14,392 nucleotides of DNA from Patescibacteria group bacterium (GTDB lineage Bacteria > Patescibacteriota > Dojkabacteria > JAKAPS01 > JAJZLI01), in contig JAMCRT010000025.1 in the NCBI GenBank assembly GCA_023380695.1, positions 6,107 to 20,498 of the forward strand, given 5' to 3'. Positions within the stretch are counted from its first letter, which is position 1; each line of letters begins with the position of its first letter. The translations under genes and the position numbers were made by a program. The notes under the pieces are model-generated. The model was not told the DNA's origin. It ran no database searches and saw nothing but the letters and a program-made list of their open reading frames with translations. This document shows positions 7,269 through 14,383 of the stretch, one piece after another.

Positions 7269-9998
7269 ATGAAAAAAGATAAATATAAATCTTTTGAAGA
7301 TTATAACTTAGAGTATGGAGAGGAGTACTATAATGTAGGTTGTACTAGAAGTCATGATATCAAATATGAAATTTCAGAACCTCGGTGGTTTTCATATTTT
7401 AACAATTTATCAGATCAAATTATTAGTGAGGTTAAACCTAAAACAGTTATGGATGTTGGATGTGCTAAGGGTTTCCTAGTCTCTCTGTTGAGAGATAAAG
7501 GTGTTGAAGCATTTGGTATAGAAGTATCAGAATATGCATTATCAAGTGTTAGGAATGATATAAAAAAATATTGTAAACAAGTCTCAATTCTTGAAGATGG
7601 TGATATTAAGAGTTTAGGTAGATATGATCTTGTAACTTGTATTGAAGTTCTAGAACACCTTCCAGATGAATTTGCAGAAGATGCAGTATCCAATTTAATA
7701 AAATTGTCTGATAATATTTTGTTTTCATCCACTCCTGATGATTATGAAGAAGAAAGTCATGTTAATATAAAATCACCACAATATTGGGTAGCACTTTTTA
7801 ATAAATTTGGATACTATATAGACCCTTATGTAAATATAGCCTCTATTCCTCATTCAATGTTTTTTTCTAAATTAGAATTTATAATAAATAAATTTCTAGA
7901 TAGAAAAGATTCAAAAGAGAAATTACAAACTATGTATGGAGAGACACTTGATATTGATCAGTTAAAAAAAGAGAACAATATTGAGATATATAAGACATTA
8001 TATGAACTATTCTTCATAAATAAAACAGCATATGAAATAGATAAATATAAACATAATATATTAGATAAAGATACTCACATTAAGAATTTAGAGACACAGT
8101 TAAGTGTAAAAGATAAAAACGCTAAGAATTTAGAGACACAGTTAAGTGTAAAAGATAAAAATATTGGTGAGTATATTAGTGCTGTACATTACTATAGAGG
8201 TGTTGAATCTAGACTACAATCAGAAATTAATATTTTAAATACAAGGTTAAACAATATTTTTAACTCACGACTTTGGAAAGTATATAGTCTTTATGCAAGA
8301 ATAAAAAATCTGTTTATCATTAAAGGAAATTCTTATAAAAAATTAATGCAAGATTTAGAGAATGATAAATTCTCTAAATTTGATGAAATCTCCGTAAAAG
8401 AAAAATTATCAAAATCAAAATATAAACCACTAATAAGTATAATAATGCCTGTTTATAAAATAGATATTAAGATACTAAAAATGACGATTCAATCAGTAAA
8501 GAATCAAATATATAAAAATTGGGAGATATGTATTGTTGATGACAACTCTAGATCTTTTTCATTATTTCTATATCTTCTTTATTTGAAGTTTACAAATAAA
8601 AATATAAAGGTCAGTTTTTCACTAAGGAATATGGGTATTGCAGAAACAAGTAATAAATGTATAAAAAAGGCAATAGGTGAGTATATAGCTTTGCTTGATG
8701 ATGATGATTTACTTACAAGAAATGCTTTAGCTGAAAATATATTACTTTTAAATTTACACAAAGGTGCAGATTTAATATATTCTGATGAAGATAAATTAGA
8801 CAATAAAAACAAACTTGTAGAACAGTTTTTCAAACCAGATTGGAGTAAGTATAGATTTTTATCAAATATGTATACTTCTCATTTAAGTTTATATAGGAAA
8901 TCTATAATTGATGAAATTGAAGGTTTCAGATCTGGATTTGAAGGAGCACAAGATTATGATTTGATGCTTCGTTTTATAGAAAAAACTAATAATATATATC
9001 ATATACCAAAAATCTTGTATCATTGGATAAAAATCGAAGGGTCAACATCACAAAAATATGATGCAAAACCCATAGCTTCTCAGTCTTCTATAAAAGCTTT
9101 AAAAGAATATTTAGAAAGAAATAAAATAAAAGGAGAAGTATTAAAAGATAAATATCCAGGATTATTCAAAATAAATTATGAAATATTAGATAATCCTAAA
9201 GTTTCTATAATTATACCAACAAAAGATAAAGTTAAATATTTAAAAAAATGTATCAGTAGTATATTGAAAAAAACTATATATAAAAATTATGAAATATTTG
9301 TGGTAGATAATAATAGTATAGAGGATCCTACATTTAAGTATTATAAAGAATTAGAGAAATATAAGAATATAAAGATACTTTATTATAAAAAGAAATTTAA
9401 TTTTTCAGCAATAAATAATTTTGCTGTATCAAAGACTAATACAGATTATATATTATTTCTAAATAATGATATGCAGGTAATAAATAAAGAATGGTTATCT
9501 GAAATGATCCAATATATACAAAAAGAAGATGTGGGGATAGTAGGAGCAAAACTTTTATATAAAAATGGAACAATTCAGCATGCAGGACTACAAATAGGAT
9601 ATGGTGGAGTTGCAGGACATATTTATAGATTTATGAAAGATGGGGCAATATATTTCTTTGATCCTCAAGGAGTAAGAGAAGTTTCTGGTGTTACAGGTGC
9701 ATGTTTACTTATTAAAAAAGATTTATTTAATAAGATTGGAAAATTTGATGATAAAAATTTAAAAATTGCATTTAATGATGTTGATTTATGTCTGAAGGTA
9801 AGAAAATTGGGATATAAGATTATATATACTCCATACGCTAGATTATACCATTATGAATCTTTATCCAGAGGTAATAGTTTAGATGAAAATGAAGTGAAAT
9901 TTATGATGAAAAAATGGAATAAAATACTTAAATCTGATCCTTATTATAATCCTAATTTACCTATAAGTTCAGAAAATCCATTGGATATATTTATATGA
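7269..9998 (+). CDS. Methyltransferase / coiled-coil / double family 2 glycosyltransferase fusion
   Basis: A 909-residue multidomain enzyme. Residues about 1-215: class I SAM-dependent methyltransferase with motif I VMDVGCAKGF (60-69), the acidic end of strand 2 in FGIEVSEY, and CIEVLEHLPDEF. Residues about 245-330: helical, charged, coiled-coil-like, containing two copies of a 14-residue repeat. Residues about 385-600: first GT-A domain with PLISIIMPVYK, LLDDDDLL, YSDEDKL and GAQDYDLMLRF. Residues about 641-890: second GT-A domain with VSIIIPTKDK, LFLNNDMQ, AFNDVDLCLKVRKLG and the family end DPYYNPNL. All acidic motifs are kept. It probably builds and methylates part of a surface polysaccharide, the coiled coil acting as spacer or ruler. 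Similar architectures occur in O-antigen loci, where methylation can cap chain growth. No clear promoter or Shine-Dalgarno sequence is seen; it may be co-transcribed with 6520-7197. Length is about 300 residues more than the double-GT at 3006-4790 because of the N-terminal fusion. Confidence 0.9.
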   Translation: MKKDKYKSFEDYNLEYGEEYYNVGCTRSHDIKYEISEPRWFSYFNNLSDQIISEVKPKTVMDVGCAKGFLVSLLRDKGVEAFGIEVSEYALSSVRNDIKKYCKQVSILEDGDIKSLGRYDLVTCIEVLEHLPDEFAEDAVSNLIKLSDNILFSSTPDDYEEESHVNIKSPQYWVALFNKFGYYIDPYVNIASIPHSMFFSKLEFIINKFLDRKDSKEKLQTMYGETLDIDQLKKENNIEIYKTLYELFFINKTAYEIDKYKHNILDKDTHIKNLETQLSVKDKNAKNLETQLSVKDKNIGEYISAVHYYRGVESRLQSEINILNTRLNNIFNSRLWKVYSLYARIKNLFIIKGNSYKKLMQDLENDKFSKFDEISVKEKLSKSKYKPLISIIMPVYKIDIKILKMTIQSVKNQIYKNWEICIVDDNSRSFSLFLYLLYLKFTNKNIKVSFSLRNMGIAETSNKCIKKAIGEYIALLDDDDLLTRNALAENILLLNLHKGADLIYSDEDKLDNKNKLVEQFFKPDWSKYRFLSNMYTSHLSLYRKSIIDEIEGFRSGFEGAQDYDLMLRFIEKTNNIYHIPKILYHWIKIEGSTSQKYDAKPIASQSSIKALKEYLERNKIKGEVLKDKYPGLFKINYEILDNPKVSIIIPTKDKVKYLKKCISSILKKTIYKNYEIFVVDNNSIEDPTFKYYKELEKYKNIKILYYKKKFNFSAINNFAVSKTNTDYILFLNNDMQVINKEWLSEMIQYIQKEDVGIVGAKLLYKNGTIQHAGLQIGYGGVAGHIYRFMKDGAIYFFDPQGVREVSGVTGACLLIKKDLFNKIGKFDDKNLKIAFNDVDLCLKVRKLGYKIIYTPYARLYHYESLSRGNSLDENEVKFMMKKWNKILKSDPYYNPNLPISSENPLDIFI
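8081..8161 (+). repeat. Two-copy 42-bp in-frame tandem repeat
   Basis: A 39-base block at 8081-8119 recurs without change at 8123-8161, giving a 42-base period and two copies of KNLETQLSVKDKN in the coiled-coil linker of the fusion protein. Exact identity at synonymous sites points to a recent duplication. Copy number can vary by slippage in whole 14-residue steps without breaking the frame. Confidence 0.9.
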
Positions 9999-10012
9999 TT
10001 TTTATGGCAATT

Positions 10013-10840
10013 TTATTGTGGAGTAACAATTGTAACATTTGGAATACTTAGATTTTGCACACCGTGTACATAATAATTAATTGAAAATAATAAGATTCCA
10101 ATTATTAGATTTGTAATAATGATATTTTTTATTGATTTCTTATACAAAAATAAAAATTCAAATATAGTAAGTAATATAAATAATGTAGCAGGATATAGCA
10201 GTACTATTAGGTAAATATATCTTCCTTTGAAAAAATAAGGATTTTTTTGATAAAGTTTTTGATATATTACTTTCAAAGATTGGGAAAAAGAATAATTATT
10301 ATTATATGTTTGTATGATATCTAAATTATTTTTCTGTAACTTATTGTTTATATACAATTTATTATTTTTGTGATTTGTATTTGTAAATGACCATAGAGCA
10401 ACTGAATTTGTAGATGTTCCATTTGTAGAAAAGATTTTAAGTAGGAACTTTTGATTTTTAGAATTAGGTTGATTGTTGAATTTCATTTTATATAGAGCAT
10501 TATTTACAAAATTTACTGAGTTTTGACACTTTGAGTACAATATATTGTTGGTATTAGTATTTTTAATTAGTAAACATAATGTTGAAGTATTTACTCTACC
10601 ATAGTTGCCAATTCTTATCTGTAGAGCATATAGGTTATTGTATTTAGCAATAAAATATTGTTTGACAATATCTTTCTTTATTATAGATTGTGTAGGTACT
10701 CTTACCCCATGATTAGATTGTACATGTACATTGTTAGTATCAATATGCTTGATAATACTACCCAAAGAATTTTGGTATATTAATATACCCCAAATGAAAG
10801 AAATTATTATAATTAATATTATTTTTATTTTATTATTCAT
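10013..10840 (-). CDS. Hypothetical membrane-anchored protein with probable extracytoplasmic beta domain
   Basis: A 275-residue protein that I cannot assign to a named family. A hydrophobic helix at about residues 5-23 is followed by an Asn/Ser/Thr-rich soluble region, about 45-190, with alternating short strands (YALQIRIGNYGRV, SVALWSFTN), suggesting a beta-sandwich outside the membrane. Two further helices lie at about 211-235 and 239-258, then a short polar tail. Its ATG overlaps the stop of the upstream gene by four bases (ATGA), so it is translationally coupled to the GT-C-like protein and probably works with it, perhaps recognising or presenting the glycan or its acceptor on the outer face of the membrane. 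That role is inference. It converges with the methyltransferase-glycosyltransferase gene, leaving only 14 bp between stops. No terminator hairpin is visible there. Confidence 0.75.
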   Translation of the reverse strand: MNNKIKIILIIIISFIWGILIYQNSLGSIIKHIDTNNVHVQSNHGVRVPTQSIIKKDIVKQYFIAKYNNLYALQIRIGNYGRVNTSTLCLLIKNTNTNNILYSKCQNSVNFVNNALYKMKFNNQPNSKNQKFLLKIFSTNGTSTNSVALWSFTNTNHKNNKLYINNKLQKNNLDIIQTYNNNYSFSQSLKVIYQKLYQKNPYFFKGRYIYLIVLLYPATLFILLTIFEFLFLYKKSIKNIIITNLIIGILLFSINYYVHGVQNLSIPNVTIVTPQ

Positions 10841-12072
10841 ATTCTAAAATTTGTAAGAAAAGTTAAAGAGAAAAGATTAAAGAAAATCATACATATTATC
10901 AAAAACATATATAATTGATCATAATATTTCTTGGAGATAAAAGTTCTGAGTCCAACTATAGAACCTAGTGTAATAATAGATATTACTGGGAAAAAATACC
11001 TTCCATTTACAAAATTTGTTCCATAATGAGATACTACACCAAAATCTAGCAAATATATAAATAAAAAAGTTAAGATAACTTGTATTATTATATAAATTTC
11101 ATAATTTTTAATTGTTTTTGTTTTTATTTTATTAAATACTGTTATTGCAAGACCAAATAAGATGATGTCTACAAATATTTTTAAAGCAGAATATAATGCT
11201 GTAGGATGAATAAATTGATACATATAACCGAATGTAGCAAAGAATGATGTGAATACAACTCCATGTGAAGAGAAATATTTTCCACCAGTGAAATATGCAT
11301 AATAGTCTAATATAGAATAATTATTGCTAGGAATAAGTTGTTTTAATCTTGGAATCACAGTATTATTTAATCCTGAATGTAATCCTAGTATAGCTACCAG
11401 TATTAATATAGTAGCTATTATTAAATACTTTAGGTATTTTTTTAATAAGTTATTTTTATATAGCAGGTATAGTATTAATCCTATATATACAGGTATATTA
11501 ACATACATATTTTGTTTACTTAGTAATCCAAGAATCAGGAATAGAGTTAATAATATAAAATCTTTAAAATTGAATTTTTCTTTTAGAAGTTTTAAAGAAT
11601 AATATATGAATGCTGTATACATAGCAAAAACTAGAGGATCCATATCTATAGCCATTCCCATATATGTAAACATGGGGAATAAGGCTGTAAGCATAGTCCC
11701 TGTGATAGATACTTTTTCCTCATTGTTAAAAAGTAGTTTAAATATTTTATATGTAAAGATTAGTGTTATAAAAGAAAATAATACAGATATTAACTCTAAT
11801 AATCTAAATTGTGAATAAATTCTTGTATGTATTACAAATTTGTCAATATTTCCATCAATAAAATAAAATAAAGGAGCAGGTTCTCCTATTACAGGAGTAT
11901 GTATTCCTTTAGCATAATTTTGAATATTCATAAATCTTACTTGAGAATCTGGGGTAGAATATGGAGGATGTATTGGACTTATTATAATCCAAGATAGCTC
12001 TATCAGAAAAAATGATAATAAAACTATTATCAAGTATTTGTACTTACTTATTATTTGTAAAAATTTATTCAT
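10837..12072 (-). CDS. Polytopic GT-C-like glycosyltransferase (DUF2142/PMT type)
   Basis: A 411-residue protein with around ten hydrophobic helices, starting at residues 13-33. The first outer loop holds HPPYSTPDSQVRF, with Asp42 where DUF2142/GT39-type proteins place the 'PDE' catalytic acid; here the following Glu is Ser. The same loop continues with GEPAPLFYF, like the 'P.pL.Y' of that group. Such enzymes transfer sugars from polyprenyl-phosphate donors on the outer face of the membrane. No other motif fixes donor or acceptor. It is the first gene of a two-gene operon, overlapping the next by four bases, and divergent from the RHH/HEPN pair. The start is supported by a TATAAT 8 nt upstream that predicts a leaderless mRNA. 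A transporter or polymerase role is the main alternative. Confidence 0.75.
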   Translation of the reverse strand: MNKFLQIISKYKYLIIVLLSFFLIELSWIIISPIHPPYSTPDSQVRFMNIQNYAKGIHTPVIGEPAPLFYFIDGNIDKFVIHTRIYSQFRLLELISVLFSFITLIFTYKIFKLLFNNEEKVSITGTMLTALFPMFTYMGMAIDMDPLVFAMYTAFIYYSLKLLKEKFNFKDFILLTLFLILGLLSKQNMYVNIPVYIGLILYLLYKNNLLKKYLKYLIIATILILVAILGLHSGLNNTVIPRLKQLIPSNNYSILDYYAYFTGGKYFSSHGVVFTSFFATFGYMYQFIHPTALYSALKIFVDIILFGLAITVFNKIKTKTIKNYEIYIIIQVILTFLFIYLLDFGVVSHYGTNFVNGRYFFPVISIITLGSIVGLRTFISKKYYDQLYMFLIICMIFFNLFSLTFLTNFRI

Positions 12073-12080
12073 TTTCTATA

Positions 12081-12109
12081 ATTATATCTTTTTTAGAGAA
12101 TTGTTGCAC
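12081..12109 (-). promoter_or_regulatory. Promoter of the GT-C-like operon
   Basis: On the minus strand a perfect TATAAT (12086-12081) stands 8 nt before ATG 12072. A weak -35, GTGCAA (12109-12104), is 17 nt upstream. The expected start is near 12074, making the mRNA leaderless or nearly so. Confidence 0.5.
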
Positions 12110-12176
12110 TAGCTTATTAATATAAGGATATTATATCACTAATTTATTTGAAAAATTGCATTAATGGTGTTATGCA

Positions 12177-12199
12177 TATCATCTAATTATTGGTATCAT
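12177..12199 (+). promoter_or_regulatory. Extended -10 promoter of the RHH/HEPN operon with repeated TATCAT
   Basis: TG (12191-12192), one base, TATCAT (12194-12199), a five-of-six -10 box with extended -10 and no clear -35. It ends 6 nt before ATG 12206. A second TATCAT lies at 12177-12182, 17 bp upstream, beside the palindrome TATGCATA (12171-12178). Ribbon-helix-helix proteins commonly bind short repeats at their own promoter, so these are candidate autoregulation sites. Confidence 0.5.
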
Positions 12200-12205
12200 A
12201 AAAAT

Positions 12206-12445
12206 ATGAACAGTAAACAAAAGATTACAATTAGAATTGAGTCTAGCTTTATGGAAATAATAAGAAAGGAGGATCAAGTAAGGAAGACTTTTATTCAGAG
12301 CGTTATTAATAGATTAATACATGAAGGTATATATACTGAAATGTATAATAAAGACACCTTTAATAGGATCAATGAAATAAGAAAAAGATCAGAAAAGGGA
12401 AACAATATAGATTTAGTAAAAGAAAATAGGAGATTAATGAGATGA
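12206..12445 (+). CDS. Ribbon-helix-helix DNA-binding protein, candidate antitoxin
   Basis: A 79-residue protein from ATG 12206. Seen: a short N-terminal strand with alternating polar and hydrophobic residues (KITIRIESSF), a first helix (MEIIRKEDQVRKTF), then a second helix (IQSVINRLIHEGIY), which is the MetJ/Arc ribbon-helix-helix layout; then a charged, mostly basic tail of about 37 residues that could bind a partner. An in-frame ATG at 12164 would add 14 residues, but the extended -10 box at 12191-12199 lies within that extension, so 12206 is the better start. The gene overlaps the following one in an ATGA, the usual arrangement for an antitoxin before its toxin. Likely role: repress its own promoter and neutralise the downstream protein. 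Chance resemblance in so short a protein is the main doubt. Confidence 0.7.
   Translation: MNSKQKITIRIESSFMEIIRKEDQVRKTFIQSVINRLIHEGIYTEMYNKDTFNRINEIRKRSEKGNNIDLVKENRRLMR
12428..12432 (+). promoter_or_regulatory. Shine-Dalgarno site of the HEPN-like gene
   Basis: AGGAG lies 9 nt before ATG 12442, inside the end of the upstream gene. It is one of the few clear Shine-Dalgarno sequences in the window and fits a gene internal to an mRNA, in contrast with the leaderless first genes. Confidence 0.6.
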
Positions 12446-13173
12446 ATAAGATAATGAAGGACACCACAATAATTAAAGTCACAGATTATTTTAAAGAAAA
12501 TTTTTTACAAGATTCTACTAAGAATCAATTAGAAAATTTAGATTATAATTTAAGGAAAAATGGTATATTAGCAGCTTCAATTTATAGTTATATTTGTCAT
12601 AAAATAATAACAAATGAAAAAATTCAATCTATACCTGGACAGAATATAATTTTAGATGATTATGCCTTTTCTCATTTTTTGTTATTAATTGAGCTAATCA
12701 CAAAGACACGAAATAAAAAAGCAGGGAGAGTGGCATTTGTTAGTCTATTAAAAGAGTGTATTGATAAAGATCATTTAAAGCAATATCTTTGGGATACAAG
12801 TATAAATGGTAATCAACATATATATTGTTATGAATGGTCGAAGGATTCAATTAAAAAAATACCGTATAATCATAAATGTGATGCTAATTTTGATCTTGAT
12901 CATCATTTAGAAAAAGGAAATTATTTTCCTCAATTTAAAAATTGTATAGAAAATTATAAAAAGAATAGTTATGATAGTTTTGGCTCTTTTCTGTATGAAT
13001 TAAGATGTAATTATGCTCATAATGCTATATCTGCTTCACTGGGATCTATTAGTGTATTAATTAAGAATAATTGTTATATAATTTATGGCTTTGGAAAACG
13101 CATTTCATTATTATCTTTAGAACATGATGTATTCTCAATACTTTGGAAAGAAAAGTTTAATGTTACAGAATAA
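12442..13173 (+). CDS. HEPN-like protein, candidate RNase toxin
   Basis: A 243-residue protein that I do not recognise as a known family. The notable feature is ELRCNYAHNAIS, with Arg188 and His193 in an R-x4-H arrangement. This is the active-site signature of HEPN RNases (R-x4-6-H), placed near the C-terminal end of a mostly helical protein as in many HEPN toxins. Unlike most, the residue after Arg is Cys rather than Asn, Asp or His. The N-terminal 110 residues look helical. The middle is unusual, with clustered His, Cys, Asp and aromatic residues (YCYEWSKD, NHKCDANFDLDHHLEKG), and could bind metal. It is translationally coupled to an upstream ribbon-helix-helix gene, with a Shine-Dalgarno site 9 nt before the start. 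A toxin cleaving RNA is the best guess; a non-catalytic HEPN or an unrelated protein remains possible. Confidence 0.7.
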   Translation: MNKIMKDTTIIKVTDYFKENFLQDSTKNQLENLDYNLRKNGILAASIYSYICHKIITNEKIQSIPGQNIILDDYAFSHFLLLIELITKTRNKKAGRVAFVSLLKECIDKDHLKQYLWDTSINGNQHIYCYEWSKDSIKKIPYNHKCDANFDLDHHLEKGNYFPQFKNCIENYKKNSYDSFGSFLYELRCNYAHNAISASLGSISVLIKNNCYIIYGFGKRISLLSLEHDVFSILWKEKFNVTE

Positions 13174-13214
13174 TCATATAAATATTTAAAAGTGTATTTA
13201 CTGATATTGTACTA

Positions 13215-13859
13215 TCAAAGTTTTTTAGTATATCCCTCTATACCAAATAGTCTAAATTTACTAGTAATTCTGATTTGAAAAATTTGTATGAATAATATTG
13301 TCAACAAAATCAAAGAATAGTAATCATGATAAAGAATTATCAATAATACTATATTAAATACTATTCCTACACATATTATTTTTGCACTTTCATTTTCAAA
13401 TTTTACTATAGACAGATTCATTCCATTTTTTATTGCTTTTCTTTGATGATAAATAGAATGTTTACTTGGATTATATGTATCTGATGCAATCACCCATTTA
13501 ATAATCTTTGCTGGATTTGTAAAATTTTTACATATATATTCTATGTATGCTAGACATTTATTAACTTTTATATTTGTATGGAAATTTATCAGAGTTTCTA
13601 TAAAGATAAAAATTTGTTTAAATGTTATACCTATAAATATCAGTATAAAAATTATTATTATAACACTGGTGGTATTAGGATTTTGAATATTATAAAAGAG
13701 CGAATGTATTAATTTTAATACGTTAGTATTATTTTTTTGTAATGTAATAAATAAATAATCTATGTAAAGTATTACTACTATAGAATAAATATATACAAAT
13801 ATACTGAAAAATAAGTTGTTATCTATTTTATTTATTATACTGTTTATAGACTCCGAACT
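13215..13859 (-). pseudogene. Membrane-protein gene truncated at its 5' end by the insertion sequence
   Basis: The frame that ends at the TGA 13215-13217 stays open upstream through 13859 and on into the insertion sequence, up to a stop at 13905-13907. It contains no ATG, GTG or TTG codon upstream of the GTG at 13493. The sequence therefore looks like the last 215 residues of a longer protein. Hydrophobic stretches: about 13746-13812 (FSIFVYIYSIVVILYIDYLF), 13599-13670 (SVIIIIFILIFIGITF) and 13260-13380 (ICVGIVFNIVLLIILY). Between the last two is a soluble part with KVNKCLAYIEYICKNF and DTYNPSKHSIYHQRK. The coding feel ends at the left end of the IS200/IS605 element. I do not recognise the family. 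The piece starting at GTG 13493 alone (92 residues) would cut the protein between membrane helices and is unlikely to be a real gene. Confidence 0.7.
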
Positions 13860-13864
13860 TAAAA

Positions 13865-13891
13865 CTCCAACCGTGAGGTTGCGAGATGGAG
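13865..13891 (+). other. Left-end subterminal hairpin of the insertion sequence
   Basis: CTCC (13865-13868) pairs with GGAG (13888-13891), and AACC (13869-13872) with GGTT (13877-13880) around a GTGA loop, leaving a 7-nt bulge on one side. Imperfect hairpins like this are the TnpA recognition sites of IS200/IS605 elements. Confidence 0.6.
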
Positions 13892-13935
13892 TATCCCCAG
13901 GATCTTAAGGTTGATGTATAATAGAAGGTATGGAA

Positions 13936-14360
13936 ATGATACATCTATCACATTGTGTATATCACTGTGATTACCATATAGTGATAGTAACAAAATACCG
14001 CAAACCATTGTTTAATGCAGGAGTTTTTGCATACTTTAAACTGAGGTTGGCGGAATGCATGATCACTATCCGTTGATAATAATAAAAGAAGTGAATAGTG
14101 ATAAAGACCATATACATCTGTTAGTATCGATTCCGCCAACGATAGGAGTTGGAAAGGTAGTAGGGATAATAAAACAGAATACAGCAAGAGAACTGAAGCA
14201 AAAATTTCCATTCATAAGGGAAGCATATTGGGGAACAGAGGCAGTATGGTCAGAGGGGTATTTTGTTAGTACAGTAGGAATTAATGAAGAAGTGATAAAG
14301 AAGTATATACAATTACAAGGGCAAGAAGATTCTGGGCAAACGAAGTTTGAAATAAACTAA
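13936..14360 (+). pseudogene. tnpA: IS200/IS605 transposase TnpA, one-base frameshift
   Basis: A single-strand-specific HUH transposase. From ATG 13936, with an AGAAGG Shine-Dalgarno sequence 7 nt upstream, the frame reads MIHLSHCVYHCDYHIVIVTK and YRKPLFNAGVF, the family's N-terminus, then stops at 14074-14076. The rest continues in the -1 frame: MHDHYPLIIIKEVNSDKDHI, the HUH pair in DHIHLL (His-Ile-His, near 14109-14117), IPPTIGVGKVVGIIK, YWGTEAVWSEGYF, and YIQLQ with the catalytic tyrosine near 14304-14306, to TAA 14360. The junction GAATG at 14053-14057 becomes correct as GAAATG (Ala-Glu-Met-His-Asp-His) if one A is restored. So a single A deletion in a short A run splits an otherwise complete protein of about 142 residues. 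The open 14055-14360 piece alone keeps HUH and Tyr but lacks the first strand. It could also be a sequencing error. Confidence 0.85.
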
Positions 14361-14362
14361 AA

Positions 14363-14383
14363 CCCCGATCCGTCAGGTCGGGG
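14363..14383 (+). other. Right-end hairpin of the insertion sequence
   Basis: CCCCGA (14363-14368) pairs with TCGGGG (14378-14383); inside, CC (14370-14371) pairs with GG (14376-14377) around GTCA, leaving an unpaired T at 14369. The bulged stem just after the tnpA stop is the expected TnpA binding and cleavage-guiding structure. It may also terminate transcription. Confidence 0.65.

Noticed and set aside
8081..8161. CRISPR-like repeat
   Set aside because: Two copies with a 3-nt gap inside a coding frame and a 14-residue protein period; no spacers.
12164..12205. ATG 12164 as the start of the RHH protein
   Set aside because: The 14 extra residues would cover the extended -10 promoter and do not resemble an RHH N-terminus.
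13215..13493. Intact 92-residue gene starting at GTG 13493
   Set aside because: The same frame continues upstream for another ~120 codons with membrane-protein character up to the insertion sequence, so the GTG is internal.
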